Source: Actinophytocola sp.
Lineage (GTDB): Bacteria > Actinomycetota > Actinomycetes > Mycobacteriales > Pseudonocardiaceae
Direction of reading: 5' to 3'
Assembly (NCBI RefSeq): GCF_009379765.1
Contig: NZ_WHTD01000038.1
Coordinates: forward strand, 1 to 55,449
Length of the DNA stretch: 55,449 nt
In this document: in pieces, positions 32,807 through 43,281 of the stretch
Numbering within the stretch: the stretch's first letter is position 1
Layout of the letters: each line of letters opens with the position of its first letter
Translations under genes and position numbers: made by a program
Notes under the pieces: generated by a model
Database searches by the model: none
Told to the model about the DNA's origin: nothing
The model's input: the letters and a program-made list of their open reading frames with translations, nothing else

Positions 32807-33825
32807 GCCGGTACCGCCTCCAGCATGCTGTCGGCGTCGGGCCCGCTGCCGTGCCGGACGGTCCGCAGCGCGAACCCGGCCCGCTCCAGCAGCCGCCGGT
32901 AGTCGGCCTGGGTGCGGTCGTGCCCCTCCATGAGCACGAGCATGAGCAGGTCGACCATGCCCTTGCCGGGCCCGGGCTCGATCTCCGCCTCGGGCAGCAG
33001 CTGCTCGAGGACGATCAGCCGCCCGCCGGGCGCCCCGTCAGTTGTCATCGCCTCGCGCACCTTGCGCAGGATCAGCTCGGCCCGCTCGTCGGTCCAGTTG
33101 TGCAGCACCCGGGCGAGCACGTACGCGTCGCCGCCGGCCGGGACCGCCTCGAAGAAGTCGCCCTCGACGAGCTCGGCCCGGTCCTCGACCCCGGCCTCGG
33201 TCACCGTGGTCTTGGCCTGCCGCACCGCCTCCGGCAGCTCCAGCAGCACCCCGCGCAGCGCCGGGTACCGCAGCAGCGCCTCGGTCAGCAGCCCCGCGCT
33301 CCCGCCGCCGACGTCGACCAGCCGCGTCACCCCGGTCAGGTCGCCCAGGGCGAGCGTGGCCGAGACCTGCGCCCCGTTCATCGCCTCCGCGAACGTGGCG
33401 GCGAGCTGCGGCTGGCCGGCGAGGTAGGCGTAGAACGGCTCACCGTAGATCGACTCGAAGGCCGGGGATCCGGTCCGCACCGTGTGCATGATGTCCGCGA
33501 AGGACCGGAACACCTCCTCCCCGTCGAGGACGGCCATCTGCCGCAACGACGCGGGCACGTCGGACCGCAGGAACTCGGTCACCGACGTCAGCGCGTAGGT
33601 CTGCGGCGCGGTCTGGCGGAACAGACCCATCGAGACCATCGCGCGCAGCAGCCGGTTCAGCACCCGCGGATCGGCGCCGCACTCCGCGGCCAGCTCGGCC
33701 ACCGGCCGCGGGCCCGCGGCCATCGCGTCCGGCAGGCCGAGCTTGGCCACGGCGTAGCAGGCCTGCGCAACCCAGCTGCTCGACAAGATGCCGAGCAGCT
33801 TGCGCCGCGCGAAGACACTGCTCAC
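32803..33825 (-). CDS. O-methyltransferase (family 2, SAM-dependent)
   Basis: A 340-aa plant-COMT-like methyltransferase common in aromatic polyketide clusters. It has an N-terminal winged-helix dimerisation domain (LGLPDAMAAGPRPVAELAAE), a SAM motif (LVDVGGGSAGLLTEALL), the downstream acidic motif (EGDFFEAVP) and the catalytic-region LARVLHNWTDERAELILRKV with the active His. It probably methylates a phenolic hydroxyl of the product. GTG 33825 overlaps the stop of the truncated PhyH gene (GTGA). Confidence 0.92.
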   Translation of the reverse strand: MSSVFARRKLLGILSSSWVAQACYAVAKLGLPDAMAAGPRPVAELAAECGADPRVLNRLLRAMVSMGLFRQTAPQTYALTSVTEFLRSDVPASLRQMAVLDGEEVFRSFADIMHTVRTGSPAFESIYGEPFYAYLAGQPQLAATFAEAMNGAQVSATLALGDLTGVTRLVDVGGGSAGLLTEALLRYPALRGVLLELPEAVRQAKTTVTEAGVEDRAELVEGDFFEAVPAGGDAYVLARVLHNWTDERAELILRKVREAMTTDGAPGGRLIVLEQLLPEAEIEPGPGKGMVDLLMLVLMEGHDRTQADYRRLLERAGFALRTVRHGSGPDADSMLEAVPA

Positions 33826-34145
33826 GACCGCGCCTCGCAGGCTCGGCCCGGTCGCTCGCGGTCGCCCTGCGCTATTGGCTCGTAGTGCACGTAGTCGTTG
33901 TGCCGCTGGACGTTGCCGTTGCCCGGCGCCCAGTACGCCAGCCGCGGCGGTCGCGACGGCAGCCGCCGCGACCGCTCCCCGGCGCAGTACCGCTCGCTCG
34001 CCCCGACGAGCTCGTCGACCTCGTCGTCGGTGAACAGCTTCTTCGCCAGATACCAGCCGTGCCGGGCGTAGCGGGCCACGTCCTCATCGGAGGGCAGCAG
34101 GCCCAGTTCCCGCTCCGAGAGCGCGAAACGCTCCGTCGTCGTCAT
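33822..34145 (-). pseudogene. Truncated phytanoyl-CoA dioxygenase-like gene
   Basis: The 107-aa frame begins like a PhyH Fe(II)/2-oxoglutarate dioxygenase (ARYARHGWYLAKKLFTDDEV, LVGASERYCAGERSRRLPSR) but, after NDYVHYEPIAQ, runs into an unrelated Arg-rich tail. Full-length PhyH proteins are about 270-300 aa. The His-x-Asp...His iron site and the 2-oxoglutarate Arg are missing, so it cannot be an oxygenase. Both ends still overlap neighbouring genes, so the loss looks like an internal deletion that kept the operon intact. Confidence 0.75.
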
Positions 34146-34146
34146 C

Positions 34147-35214
34147 TCAGGCAACTCCCGTGAGCTCGCGGTTCTTGGCCTCGTACAACGCCTTGATATT
34201 GCCGCTGCCGAACGTCAGCGCACCCCGGCGCTCGATGACCTCCAGGAACAGTGTGCGGCGCACATGCATCGACTCGGTGAAAATCTGCAACAGGTGCCCC
34301 CAGTGGTCGCGGTCCACGAGCACACCCACGCCCCGCAGATCCGACACCGGCACCACCAGGTCGCTCATCCGCTCACGCAGCGCCTCGTAGTAGGTGCCCG
34401 GCGTCTTCGCGAACTTCACCCCCCGCTCCCCCAGCGCCCGCACCGCGGCGACGATGTCCTCGGCGGTGAACGCGACATGCTGCACGCCCGCCCCGCCATG
34501 CCAGCGCAGGAAGTCGTCGAGCTGCCCCGCCTGGCGCGCGGTGTCCGGCTCGAGGAGGGTGAACGTCACCAGCTTCGAGGCGCTCTGCACGACCTTGGAG
34601 AACATGCCCTGCTCGCCGACCTGGATGTACTCCTGGAAGATCTCCTCGAAACCGAAGACGTCCTCGTAGTACCTGACAGTCGCGTCCAGCGTCTGGCTCG
34701 GCACACACACCGCAAAGTGGTCGATCAAGCCCAACAGCCGACCCTCGGCCGCCGTGTCCACCTCGGACATCGTGAACACGCCCGGGAGGAACTCCGCCCG
34801 CGGCCCGTCGCGCTGCACCAGCCGGTGCACCACGTCGCCGAACCCACCGACCTCCGCGGTCGTCACCGCCGCGTCCGCCACGGCGTACTTGGCAGGCGCC
34901 GACACCGGGGCCGCGCCACGCTCGACGAGCGCCGCATAGGTCGCCTCGACCCCGTCAACCTCCATCGCGATCACCGCGACACCGTCACCGTGCCGGCTGA
35001 CGAACTCGGCAGCCGGGTGGTCCCGGACCAGCGCCGAGGTCAGCACCATCCGGACCTCGCCCTGGCACACCAGCAGCGAACGCTGCCCCTTGAGGCCGGT
35101 CTCCGGTCCGCCCTGCCCATGGACCCGGAAGCCGAACGCCGTGCAGTAGTAGAACGCCGCCTGTCGTGCGTCACCCACGTACAACTCGATGTGATCGATC
35201 CCTGAAACCTTCAT
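34147..35214 (-). CDS. hmaS: 4-Hydroxymandelate synthase (HPPD family)
   Basis: A 355-aa two-domain VOC non-haem iron dioxygenase. Iron ligands are the His of GLIDHFAVCV, the His of GAGVQHVAF and the Glu of FLEVIERRG. The segment VVQSASKLVTFTLLEPD matches hydroxymandelate synthases (VVQSAS, LTLIEPD), whereas true HPPDs read PINEP with an N/Q pair there. HmaS turns 4-hydroxyphenylpyruvate into 4-hydroxymandelate, the entry to hydroxyphenylglycine in glycopeptide clusters. No Hmo oxidase or HpgT aminotransferase is nearby; instead E1 alpha/beta follow. Its ATG overlaps the stop of the ketosynthase remnant. Confidence 0.85.
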   Translation of the reverse strand: MKVSGIDHIELYVGDARQAAFYYCTAFGFRVHGQGGPETGLKGQRSLLVCQGEVRMVLTSALVRDHPAAEFVSRHGDGVAVIAMEVDGVEATYAALVERGAAPVSAPAKYAVADAAVTTAEVGGFGDVVHRLVQRDGPRAEFLPGVFTMSEVDTAAEGRLLGLIDHFAVCVPSQTLDATVRYYEDVFGFEEIFQEYIQVGEQGMFSKVVQSASKLVTFTLLEPDTARQAGQLDDFLRWHGGAGVQHVAFTAEDIVAAVRALGERGVKFAKTPGTYYEALRERMSDLVVPVSDLRGVGVLVDRDHWGHLLQIFTESMHVRRTLFLEVIERRGALTFGSGNIKALYEAKNRELTGVA

Positions 35215-35385
35215 CTGTCCTGACCGTTCCGCTTGTTCACGGTGCTCGCGTCACCGAGGACCACACTGACGTTCTGCCCACCGAAACCGAAGGAGTTCGA
35301 AAGCGCGAAGTCCGCTTTCCTCGCACGCCTCGCGCACCACCGACGCGAGCTCGTCGCCCAGCGAGCCCGCGTCCGGCAGGGTCAC
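35211..35385 (-). pseudogene. Ketosynthase reduced to its two ends
   Basis: Starting at a GTG that overlaps the ACP stop (GTGA), the first ~20 codons read normally (TLPDAGSLGDELASVVREA). Then the frame jumps into a FabF-type C-terminus (ADFALSNSFGFGGQNVSVVL, GDASTVNKRNGQDR) whose TGA overlaps the hmaS ATG. A normal enzyme has about 400 aa; here roughly 1.1 kb including the catalytic Cys and His residues is gone. The exact overlaps at both ends show it was the gene between the ACP and hmaS in the operon. Confidence 0.78.
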
Positions 35386-35624
35386 GCATCCTCGACCACC
35401 ATGACCTTCTCGCGTAACACGTCGACGGCGCCCGTGATCGTGCTCATGCGGCCGAACTGGGCATCATCGAGCTCTATCTGCACGCCGTAGCGCTGTTCCA
35501 CCTGGTGCACGAGCCAGGCGAGCTGGATCGAGTCGATCCGCTCGCCCACCTCGTCCACCGGCCTGTCGCCGAAGCTGGCGACCATCGCCACGACGTCCTT
35601 GCGGTCCAGGGCCGGCTCGCTCAC
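35382..35624 (-). CDS. Acyl carrier protein A
   Basis: An 80-aa carrier domain with attachment Ser in ERIDSIQLAWLVHQVEQRYG. The motif is RIDSIQL rather than the common DSL, which is accepted by phosphopantetheinyl transferases. GTG 35624 overlaps the stop of the second ACP gene (GTGA). It stands in the former AMP-ligase/ACP/ACP/KS cassette, a small iterative type II-like polyketide or fatty-acyl starter set whose ligase and KS are now broken. Confidence 0.85.
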   Translation of the reverse strand: MSEPALDRKDVVAMVASFGDRPVDEVGERIDSIQLAWLVHQVEQRYGVQIELDDAQFGRMSTITGAVDVLREKVMVVEDA

Positions 35625-35893
35625 GCCTGCCCCGCGCTGGCCACATTGCCGACGCGCTCGGCGACCGTCCGGGTGAACTCGCCGACGGTCATCAGCGCGA
35701 GCTCCTCGGACTCCTCCTCCGCGAACCGCACGCCGAACCTGTCCTCGACCCGGACCGCGAGCTCGGCGAGCGCCAAGGACTCCAGGTCCACTCCGGCCGG
35801 GCCGAGCGTGCTGTCGTCCTCGATACCCTCGGTGTCGTAGTTCATCTCCGCCAAGGTCTCGAGGACGAACGCACGGATCTCCGCAGCCTGCAT
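35621..35893 (-). CDS. Acyl carrier protein B
   Basis: A 90-aa carrier protein with the attachment Ser in GPAGVDLESLALAELAVRVE and acidic helices. It is encoded 25 bp after the broken AMP-ligase gene and overlaps ACP A, so the two were made together. Dual ACPs next to a loading ligase suggest one for the starter acid and one for extension. Both may still work with the ligases of the left half. Confidence 0.88.
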   Translation of the reverse strand: MQAAEIRAFVLETLAEMNYDTEGIEDDSTLGPAGVDLESLALAELAVRVEDRFGVRFAEEESEELALMTVGEFTRTVAERVGNVASAGQA

Positions 35894-35918
35894 TGCCTAC
35901 CTTCTCTCTGTGTGCGGC

Positions 35919-36558
35919 TCACGCACGCTCGGTTTCTTCGGCCTGGCACGGAAGACCGCGGCGCGCAAGCACCGCGCGATCACGGACGAGCTTGCCCGTC
36001 GTGATGCGGGGCAACGCCGCCGGTACGTGCATCGTGCGCGGGCGCTTGTACCCGGCCACTCGCTCGGCCAGTGCCGCCTCGACTCCCGGGCCGGTGGCGG
36101 TGTCCTCCAGCTGGACGTACGCGGTGATCTCGTTGTCGTACAAGACGACCGCGCCGACTACACCGGAGACCTCGGTCAGCGCGTGCTCGACCTCGGTGAG
36201 GTCCACCTTGAGTCCGCCGACCGACACCTGGGAGTTGGCCGCCGAGGCGCCGCACCGCCTGGTCGAGCTCGTACTGGGTCAGCCGGTGATCGATCAACAC
36301 CGCCTGCGCCCCGATCCGCCACACCGCAAGGAGATTGGCAACGTAGGCCAGCGAGGGCGGCAGCCGCGGCGCGACGCAACCGCCCTGCCGCAAGCCGGCC
36401 GCGGCCAGCGCCTCGCGGCGCTCTGCGACCAGTTGGCGCAGTACCGACTGGGCGATCGGACCAGTCGACAGGTGCAATGGGACGTTTTTGTCCGGACCGG
36501 CCAGCAGGACGTCGTCCACCCATTCCGGCCCGACCTCGGAAGCGGACTCCGCCTTCAT
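35919..36558 (-). pseudogene. AMP-dependent acyl ligase with the catalytic core deleted
   Basis: The N-terminal ~105 residues are ligase-like (VDDVLLAGPDKNVPLHLSTG, ALAAAGLRQGGCVAPRLPPS, VWRIGAQAVLIDHRLTQYEL). At about 36238-36250 the frame changes and the C-terminal subdomain follows (NSQVSVGGLKVDLTEVEHAL, LPRITTGKLVRDRAV with the catalytic Lys). The P-loop TSGTTG and the whole central ~250 residues are missing and the join is out of frame. The original enzyme presumably loaded ACP B just downstream. Confidence 0.8.
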
Positions 36559-36601
36559 TCCCGCGAGCACCGTAGGCCCTCACAAAATTTGCAGCCTAAA
36601 T

Positions 36602-36620
36602 CAGCCCCAAACAGGGGCTG
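36602..36620. terminator. Small hairpin CAGCCCC/GGGGCTG
   Basis: A 7-bp perfect stem (36602-36608 with 36614-36620) with a 5-base loop lies upstream of the minus-strand operon. It is followed by an inverted repeat GACGTAC (36622-36628)/GTACGTC (36666-36672). It may be an attenuator, an operator or an old terminator. Confidence 0.35.
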
Positions 36621-37480
36621 TGACGTACCGGGCTGCTATGCCTCTCAACCCGACAGCGGTGGACTGTACGTCAATTCCCACGCCCTGAGAAGCAGAAGAC
36701 TCAATAAAGCTTTACGTACTTGTTTGATAACGCAACGTCAGTCACCGCAGGTGACCGCGCCGGTCGTGATACGGCCGGGCGGACGAATCGCCTGGCAACA
36801 AAGGACTATGGCGACCTGCTCCGACAAGCGCCGCCGCGCGCGCGAGGCCGAGGACCGCTCGCGGGTCCGGCACGGACCGTGCAGATCGGACAATTCGCCC
36901 CGATGGGTCATCGCATTCGCCGGATGGTGCCCACCGAACGGGCGCGCGTACGGGTTAGCGACGCATCCGCCGTTCGGCCATACGGATGAAGAACGCCGAC
37001 CCGCGGATCGCGACTTTGTCCGGCCCTTCATCACACGCAGTGACGGCGACTGGACCAATTATCGCGGATTTCTGGGCGCCCGGTTCTCGGTATTTACGGG
37101 AAGAATTACATAACGCGTGACCGAGATTTCGCGCCTTTATCCGGCCGGCTGCGCCGCCGGCCCTGCCATGCGGTAGGCGTCGCTGGGCGTGGCCGGCACG
37201 GCCGACGAGGCCGTGACCGGCCACTGGTTTACGTCTGCCGATCTTCGGCGGCCCTGCTGTCACAGCTTCACCGAGTCTTGAACAGACGGAAAAACCGGAC
37301 CGGAGGAGCATTTCGTTCATCCGGAACATCGGGATCACCGCTTCCGCGACGTTTCGGCCAATTACGGGACATGTCCTGGACACCATTGAGGACCTGCTGC
37401 GGAACGGCCGGTGAACACGGTCAGTGCGCCCGCACGTGGCCTCCGCACAGGACGCGGATTGGACCGTCAGGGTGAACCCG
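36621..37480. other. About 860 bp without a convincing gene
   Basis: The stretch holds several short frames on both strands but none with recognisable motifs. It includes an AT-richer patch (about 36690-36745) that could carry the promoter of the minus-strand operon. A 37-codon frame ending at the TGA at 37412-37414 looks protein-like but is too short to identify. The area is best read as decayed DNA at the right edge of the island. Confidence 0.5.
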
Positions 37481-37590
37481 TCAGCGTGCGTCCAGGAACG
37501 CGGTGACGGTCCGCTCGAGCCACCTCGGATCGTCGAGCCAGGGGAAGTGCCCACTGCCGGGCCGCACGGTCAGCTCAACGAGCACGGTCA
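37481..37590 (-). pseudogene. Tail of an alpha/beta-hydrolase gene
   Basis: On the minus strand the last ~35 codons of a hydrolase remain (VLVELTVRPGSGHFPWLDDP, then RWLERTVTAFLDAR and TGA at 37481-37483). GHFPWLDDP is the usual catalytic-His neighbourhood of alpha/beta hydrolases. Upstream it joins directly to the damaged SRPBCC copy, so it was fused there by deletion or recombination. Confidence 0.6.
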
Positions 37591-37603
37591 TCTCGTAGCC
37601 GTA

Positions 37604-37736
37604 GTACTTCGGTCCGAAGCTGACCGTCCACGTGATCTCGGTGCCGCCGGCCACGTCGACCCGTCGCGGAGCAAGCGATACACCCTCCCGGCTCAGCGGA
37701 GGTCCGTGCGGACTTCTTGATCACATAGCGACGCAC
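37604..37736 (-). pseudogene. Damaged second copy of the SRPBCC gene
   Basis: Two blocks match the intact gene at 14674-15105: 37604-37649 with 14761-14806, and 37647-37736 with 15015-15105. The ~210 bp between them is deleted, and one base is missing in the run GGGAGGG, so the frame is lost after about 20 codons. The start codon (GTG, 37734-37736) and the spacer to the VOC gene are kept. Confidence 0.82.
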
Positions 37737-37802
37737 CCACCGGGGTCCTAGGCGAGTTCCGCCGGAAGTGCCGGGTCGATCAGCCGTCAGACGACGCAGA
37801 AC
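37647..37802. repeat. Right boundary direct repeat of the island
   Basis: This is the partner of 15015-15170, in the same orientation and of equal length (two compensating single-base indels). Here the repeat runs on into an intact VOC gene. At the left copy, only the last few codons of that gene remain. This polarity shows that the original order was VOC then SRPBCC on the minus strand, with the island now between them. Confidence 0.85.
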
Positions 37803-38245
37803 TCATTGCCCTCCGGATCCGCCATCACGACGTGGTCACCGCGCCCGTCCATCGAGTGCTCCTCGATGAACGCGGCCCCCGCCGCGGTGAGCCGCTCGAC
37901 CATCTCGAGCACCCGCGGCCACCGCTGCTCCCACGGCGTCCGCCGGCCGCCACCCACCTTGACGTCGATGTGCAAGCGGTTCTTGACCACCTTGGACTCC
38001 GGAACCCGCATGAACGAGAGCGTCGGCCCCACGCCGGCCGGGTCCTCGAGATACGCGCCGTCGCCCCACTCCTGCTCCGGCACGTCATGGGCGACCAACC
38101 ACTCGCGCCAGGTCGCGAAACCCTCCGGTGGCGGCGGCTCCACATACCCCAGCGCCAGCGCCCAGAACGTGGCCAGCTCACCCGGACGCGCGCAGTCGAC
38201 GGTCAGACCCCACATAGTCACGACGCGGACAGTACCGCCGGCCAC
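37787..38245 (-). CDS. VOC (glyoxalase-like) family protein
   Basis: A 152-aa (or about 144 aa from GTG 38221 or ATG 38215) glyoxalase/bleomycin-resistance-fold protein: MWGLTVDCARPGELATFWAL, KNRLHIDVKVGG and the terminal MADPEGNEFCVV are typical of the actinobacterial DUF/glyoxalase_6-like group. The substrate is unknown. It sits 7 bp after the nitronate monooxygenase stop and forms an operon with it. Its last codons lie in the right boundary repeat. Confidence 0.87.
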   Translation of the reverse strand: MAGGTVRVVTMWGLTVDCARPGELATFWALALGYVEPPPPEGFATWREWLVAHDVPEQEWGDGAYLEDPAGVGPTLSFMRVPESKVVKNRLHIDVKVGGGRRTPWEQRWPRVLEMVERLTAAGAAFIEEHSMDGRGDHVVMADPEGNEFCVV

Positions 38246-38252
38246 CGACAGC

Positions 38253-39273
38253 TCAGGAGAATCGGCGCGCGGCCTCGTCGATCGCCCGCCGGGCGTCCGC
38301 GGCGAGCGTCACGACCAGCGACCCGGCCGGCACCTCGCGGGCGAGCTCGTGCGCCTGCCCCGCCCACAGCGACATCGCCTCCGGGTCGCCCGCCCCACGC
38401 AGCGGCCGGGTCAGGTGGTGCACGTGCGGGTACGCGGCCGGCGCCGCCGCCGAGTGCTCGGTCAGGAACCGGTTGACCAGCCCGCGGGCCGGACGACCGG
38501 TGAACGCCCTGGTCACCGCGGTACGCCCGGCGCGCCGCAGCGCCGCCCGGTGCTGCATGGTGGTGCCGGCCTCCGGGCACAGCAGGAACATCGTGCCCAG
38601 CTGCGCGGCGCGCGCGCCGGCGACCAGCACGGCCGCCACGTCGGCGCCCGCGGACAGCCCGCCCGCGGCGATCAGCGGCAGGTCGACCGCGGTGGACACC
38701 TTGCGCAGCAACGGGAGCAGGCCGGTGTCGTCGATCGGATCGACATTGTGGAAGGTGCCGCGGTGCGCGCCGGCCTCCGCGCCCTGCACGCACAGCGCGT
38801 CCGCGCCGGCCGCCACGGCCTCGACCGCCTCGTCGGCCGAGGTCACGGTCACCACGACCGAGCTGCCCGCGTCCTTCAGCTCGACCAGCACGCCGGGATC
38901 CGGGCAGCCGAAGGTGAAGCTGACCACCGGCACCCGCTCCTCGCGCACCACCGCGAGCTTGCCCGCCCAGCCGTCGTCGTCGTCGAACGCGTCGCCCAGG
39001 CCGACCCGGTAGCGCCGCGCCTCCGCGGCCAGCCGGTCCCGGTACCTGGCGAGCGCCGGTCCGTCCACTCGGGACGTGTCGGGCACGAAGATGTTGATCC
39101 CGAACGGCCCGTCGGTCAGCTCGCGGGTCGCCTGGATCTGCTCGCGCACCGCGTCCGCGGTCAGGTAGCCGGCGGCCAGGAAGCCGAGCCCGCCCGCGTT
39201 CGACACGGCGGCCGCGAGCGCGGGCGTGGACACGCCGCCGGCCATCGGCGCCTGGACGATCGGGTGGCGCAGC

Positions 39274-39287
<14 letters not shown>
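38253..39287 (-). CDS. Nitronate monooxygenase-like FMN enzyme
   Basis: A 344-aa TIM-barrel FMN protein of the 2-nitropropane dioxygenase family. Features: HPIVQAPMAGGVSTPALAAA at the start, then FTFGCPDPGVL, ADALCVQGAEAGAHRG (with the expected His) and the phosphate-binding LIAAGGLSAGADVAAVLVAG. It oxidises nitronates such as propionate-3-nitronate, a detoxification role; other flavin oxidations are possible. The ATG at 39287 overlaps the PabAB stop by 14 bp, giving the operon pabAB, nmo, VOC. Confidence 0.9.
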
Positions 39288-41271
<1,984 letters not shown>

Positions 41272-41438
41272 CCGCCACCTCGCGAAGGAACCGCCCGAGC
41301 CTGACCGATGGGCCCGGACGGCGCAAGGAGCGCTGAGTCACGCGGGTGGTGGGGACTGGCCGGCAGCGAGGGCCAACGCGCCGCTGCCGGCCAGGGGTCT
41401 GGGCGCGCTTCCCATGGTGTGGAACGGAGTTCACCTGG

Positions 41439-42170
41439 TCAACGCGGCTCGACCGGTGCTCGACGCGAACGACGCGCGGCGACGAGGAACATCGGTACGG
41501 CCATGAACAGGCGCCCGGTGCGGGCCCGCTCGACCTGCTCGGCGAGCCACTCCTCGTGCCCGGCGGCGATCATGGCGAGCATCGGCAGCATGGAGTCGTC
41601 GGTGAACACGCCGGTGTACACCTCGACCGTCGGGTCGGTGAAGCCGGCGTCGAGCAGGAGGTTGCGGTATTTCCGCGCGGCCTGCGGCACGGCGATCGTG
41701 TCGGCCTTGGCGCGGACGAGCCGCCGGGTGGTCTCGGGGTCGTCGGAGTCGATGACGATGACGTCCCAGTCCTGGCCGAGGAGGACGATCCGGCCTCCGT
41801 CGCCCAGCACCCTGCGCGCCTCGCGGAGGGCCCTCGGCGGGTCGTCGAGTGCGTGGAGGACCTTGTCGGCCCGGTAGCCGTGCGCCTCCCCGGTGCCGAG
41901 CGGCAGCTCATAGGCGCTTGCGACGTGGAGCTCGGCGTCCCAGCGCGTCCTCGCGGCGGCGATCATGTCCGGGTCGAGGTCGACCCCGATCGCGCGGGCG
42001 CCTCGCGCGCCCAGCTCGTGGACGGCGCGCCCGCCGCCGCAGCCGACGTCGACGACGGTTCGGCCCTCGACCGGGCCCAGGAGCTCGTAGGAGCGCGCCC
42101 GGAGCTCGACGGATCCGGGCAGCGAGTCAAGGGCATCGAGCATGTTCAGCAAGGTGGACATACCGGCCAT
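41439..42170 (-). CDS. SAM-dependent methyltransferase
   Basis: A class I methyltransferase of about 243 aa: VVDVGCGGGRAVHELGARGA (motif I), ARAIGVDLDPDMI, GYRADKVLHALDDPPRALRE and RVLGDGGRIVLLGQDWDV. It belongs to the UbiE/ArsM-like group; the substrate is unknown. The start is ATG 42170 or 42161. It is divergent from a MerR regulator whose likely operator lies in the 20 bp between them, a layout in which the regulator controls the enzyme. Confidence 0.87.
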   Translation of the reverse strand: MAGMSTLLNMLDALDSLPGSVELRARSYELLGPVEGRTVVDVGCGGGRAVHELGARGARAIGVDLDPDMIAAARTRWDAELHVASAYELPLGTGEAHGYRADKVLHALDDPPRALREARRVLGDGGRIVLLGQDWDVIVIDSDDPETTRRLVRAKADTIAVPQAARKYRNLLLDAGFTDPTVEVYTGVFTDDSMLPMLAMIAAGHEEWLAEQVERARTGRLFMAVPMFLVAARRSRRAPVEPR

Positions 42171-42184
42171 GGTGCGACTTAATG

Positions 42185-42199
42185 TTGACATGAAGTCAA
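42185..42199. promoter_or_regulatory. MerR operator candidate TTGAC-N5-GTCAA
   Basis: A perfect dyad TTGAC-ATGAA-GTCAA (42185-42199), nested in a longer imperfect palindrome from about 42176, overlaps the MerR start codon (ATG 42190) and lies between the divergent genes. This is where an autoregulatory MerR site would be. Confidence 0.5.
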
Positions 42200-42615
42200 G
42201 CCCGCTGACGATCGGCCAGGTGGCGGCCCACTTCGACCTGCCGACCCGCGTCCTGCGCCACTGGGAGTCCGAGGGCCTGCTGTCCCCGGCCCGCGTCGCC
42301 GGCGCCCGCCGCCGCTACACCCGCGACGACCTGTACCGGGTGGCGTCGATCCTCCGCGCGAAACAGGCGGGCTTCCCGCTGTCGGACATCCGGGAGATGC
42401 TGACCGCCGGGAGTCCTCCCGAGCGCCAGCGGGTGCTGCACCGCCACCACGCGGAGCTCCGGTCCCGGATGGCGAACCTCCAGGCGGCGATGGCACTGCT
42501 GGAAGGCGCGATCTCGTGCACCCACGAGGACTTCGCGACCTGCCCGCGTTACCAGGCCCAGCTGGAGGAGATGGTCGGATCTGTCAGTGTCCCCCGCCGG
42601 GAGTCTGTTGCTTGA
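42190..42615 (+). CDS. MerR-family regulator
   Basis: A 141-aa regulator. An N-terminal MerR helix-turn-helix and wing (LTIGQVAAHFDLPTRVLRHW, ESEGLLSPARVAGARRRYTR) is followed by a coiled-coil dimer helix (about residues 75-110) and a short Cys-containing tail (ISCTHEDFATCPRYQ). The two Cys, nine residues apart, could sense a metal or oxidant. It probably controls the divergent methyltransferase. ATG 42190 is chosen because homology begins at once. Confidence 0.88.
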   Translation: MKSSPLTIGQVAAHFDLPTRVLRHWESEGLLSPARVAGARRRYTRDDLYRVASILRAKQAGFPLSDIREMLTAGSPPERQRVLHRHHAELRSRMANLQAAMALLEGAISCTHEDFATCPRYQAQLEEMVGSVSVPRRESVA

Positions 42616-43281
42616 GTCGGCGAGTCCAGGTTTCTGCTGGCAAGGCGCCGGTTCGTCCTCGTACCGGGTTGTACTCGGGCGGACCGGCAACGCCGCCGGC
42701 AGGAACCGTAGCCCGATTATGTGGGTCGGATGGTGACGGGGCGGCGTTGAGCGGTGGGCACCTGGCAGAACGGGGGGCGCGGTGTAGAGCTGGCCGTGTT
42801 CCGGGCCTGGTGGGTCGAGGCTGAGAACGGCCCGCAAGGCCCATACGGCCCGTTGGGTTGGTTGGTTTGTGCCCACCACCAGGCCACCCATTCCGGGCGA
42901 ACACGTCCGCCTTGTCGTGCAACGGCATCGGCGAGCGGATGGACGTCGCCGCGGACACGGTGCGCAAACGCCTCCTCGAACGCGGAGTGACGATGCGCGA
43001 TACTCACGGACGTCCGCGCGTCGCAGCTGGCGGTGCTCGATGACCCGCGCCAAGCCCCAGCCACTCATCCGCCCGCCAACCAGGCTGCGGTCGTCCAGTC
43101 CGTCACTGTCATCATGGCATCGTTGTCGGCCTGACATTCCTGTTCGGGTAACGTGCTCAATCTCGCGCTTCATCTGGGCGGCTGATGGACGATCAAGAGC
43201 GCTGGACCGACGAGATCTTCCACCTCTTCCACGCCCGGAGCCCAATGCTGGCCGGATAGACGTCGGCAGAGCCGACGGACC
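42616..43281. other. Gene-poor stretch with recombinase-tail remnant
   Basis: Apart from the HTH remnant at about 42905-43043 there is only a 24-codon frame (43183-43257, start MDDQERWTDEIFHLF) that looks like a broken start. The rest shows no motif on either strand. The area marks the beginning of the accessory zone. Confidence 0.45.
42905..43043 (+). pseudogene. Remnant of a recombinase-associated HTH protein
   Basis: The frame ending at the TGA at 43041-43043 reads IGERMDVAADTVRKRLLERG followed by VTMRDTHGRPR. This is clearly similar to the last ~35 residues of the protein at 46618-47070 ([20 protein letters not shown], then [11 protein letters not shown]). No start or upstream domain remains. 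Confidence 0.6.

Noticed and set aside
34147..35214. Ordinary 4-hydroxyphenylpyruvate dioxygenase of tyrosine breakdown
   Set aside because: Core segments match hydroxymandelate synthases, the PINEP motif is absent, and the gene sits in a biosynthetic operon.
36738..37058. Possible regulator fragment on the minus strand
   Set aside because: No recognisable helix-turn-helix and biased composition; treated as non-coding.
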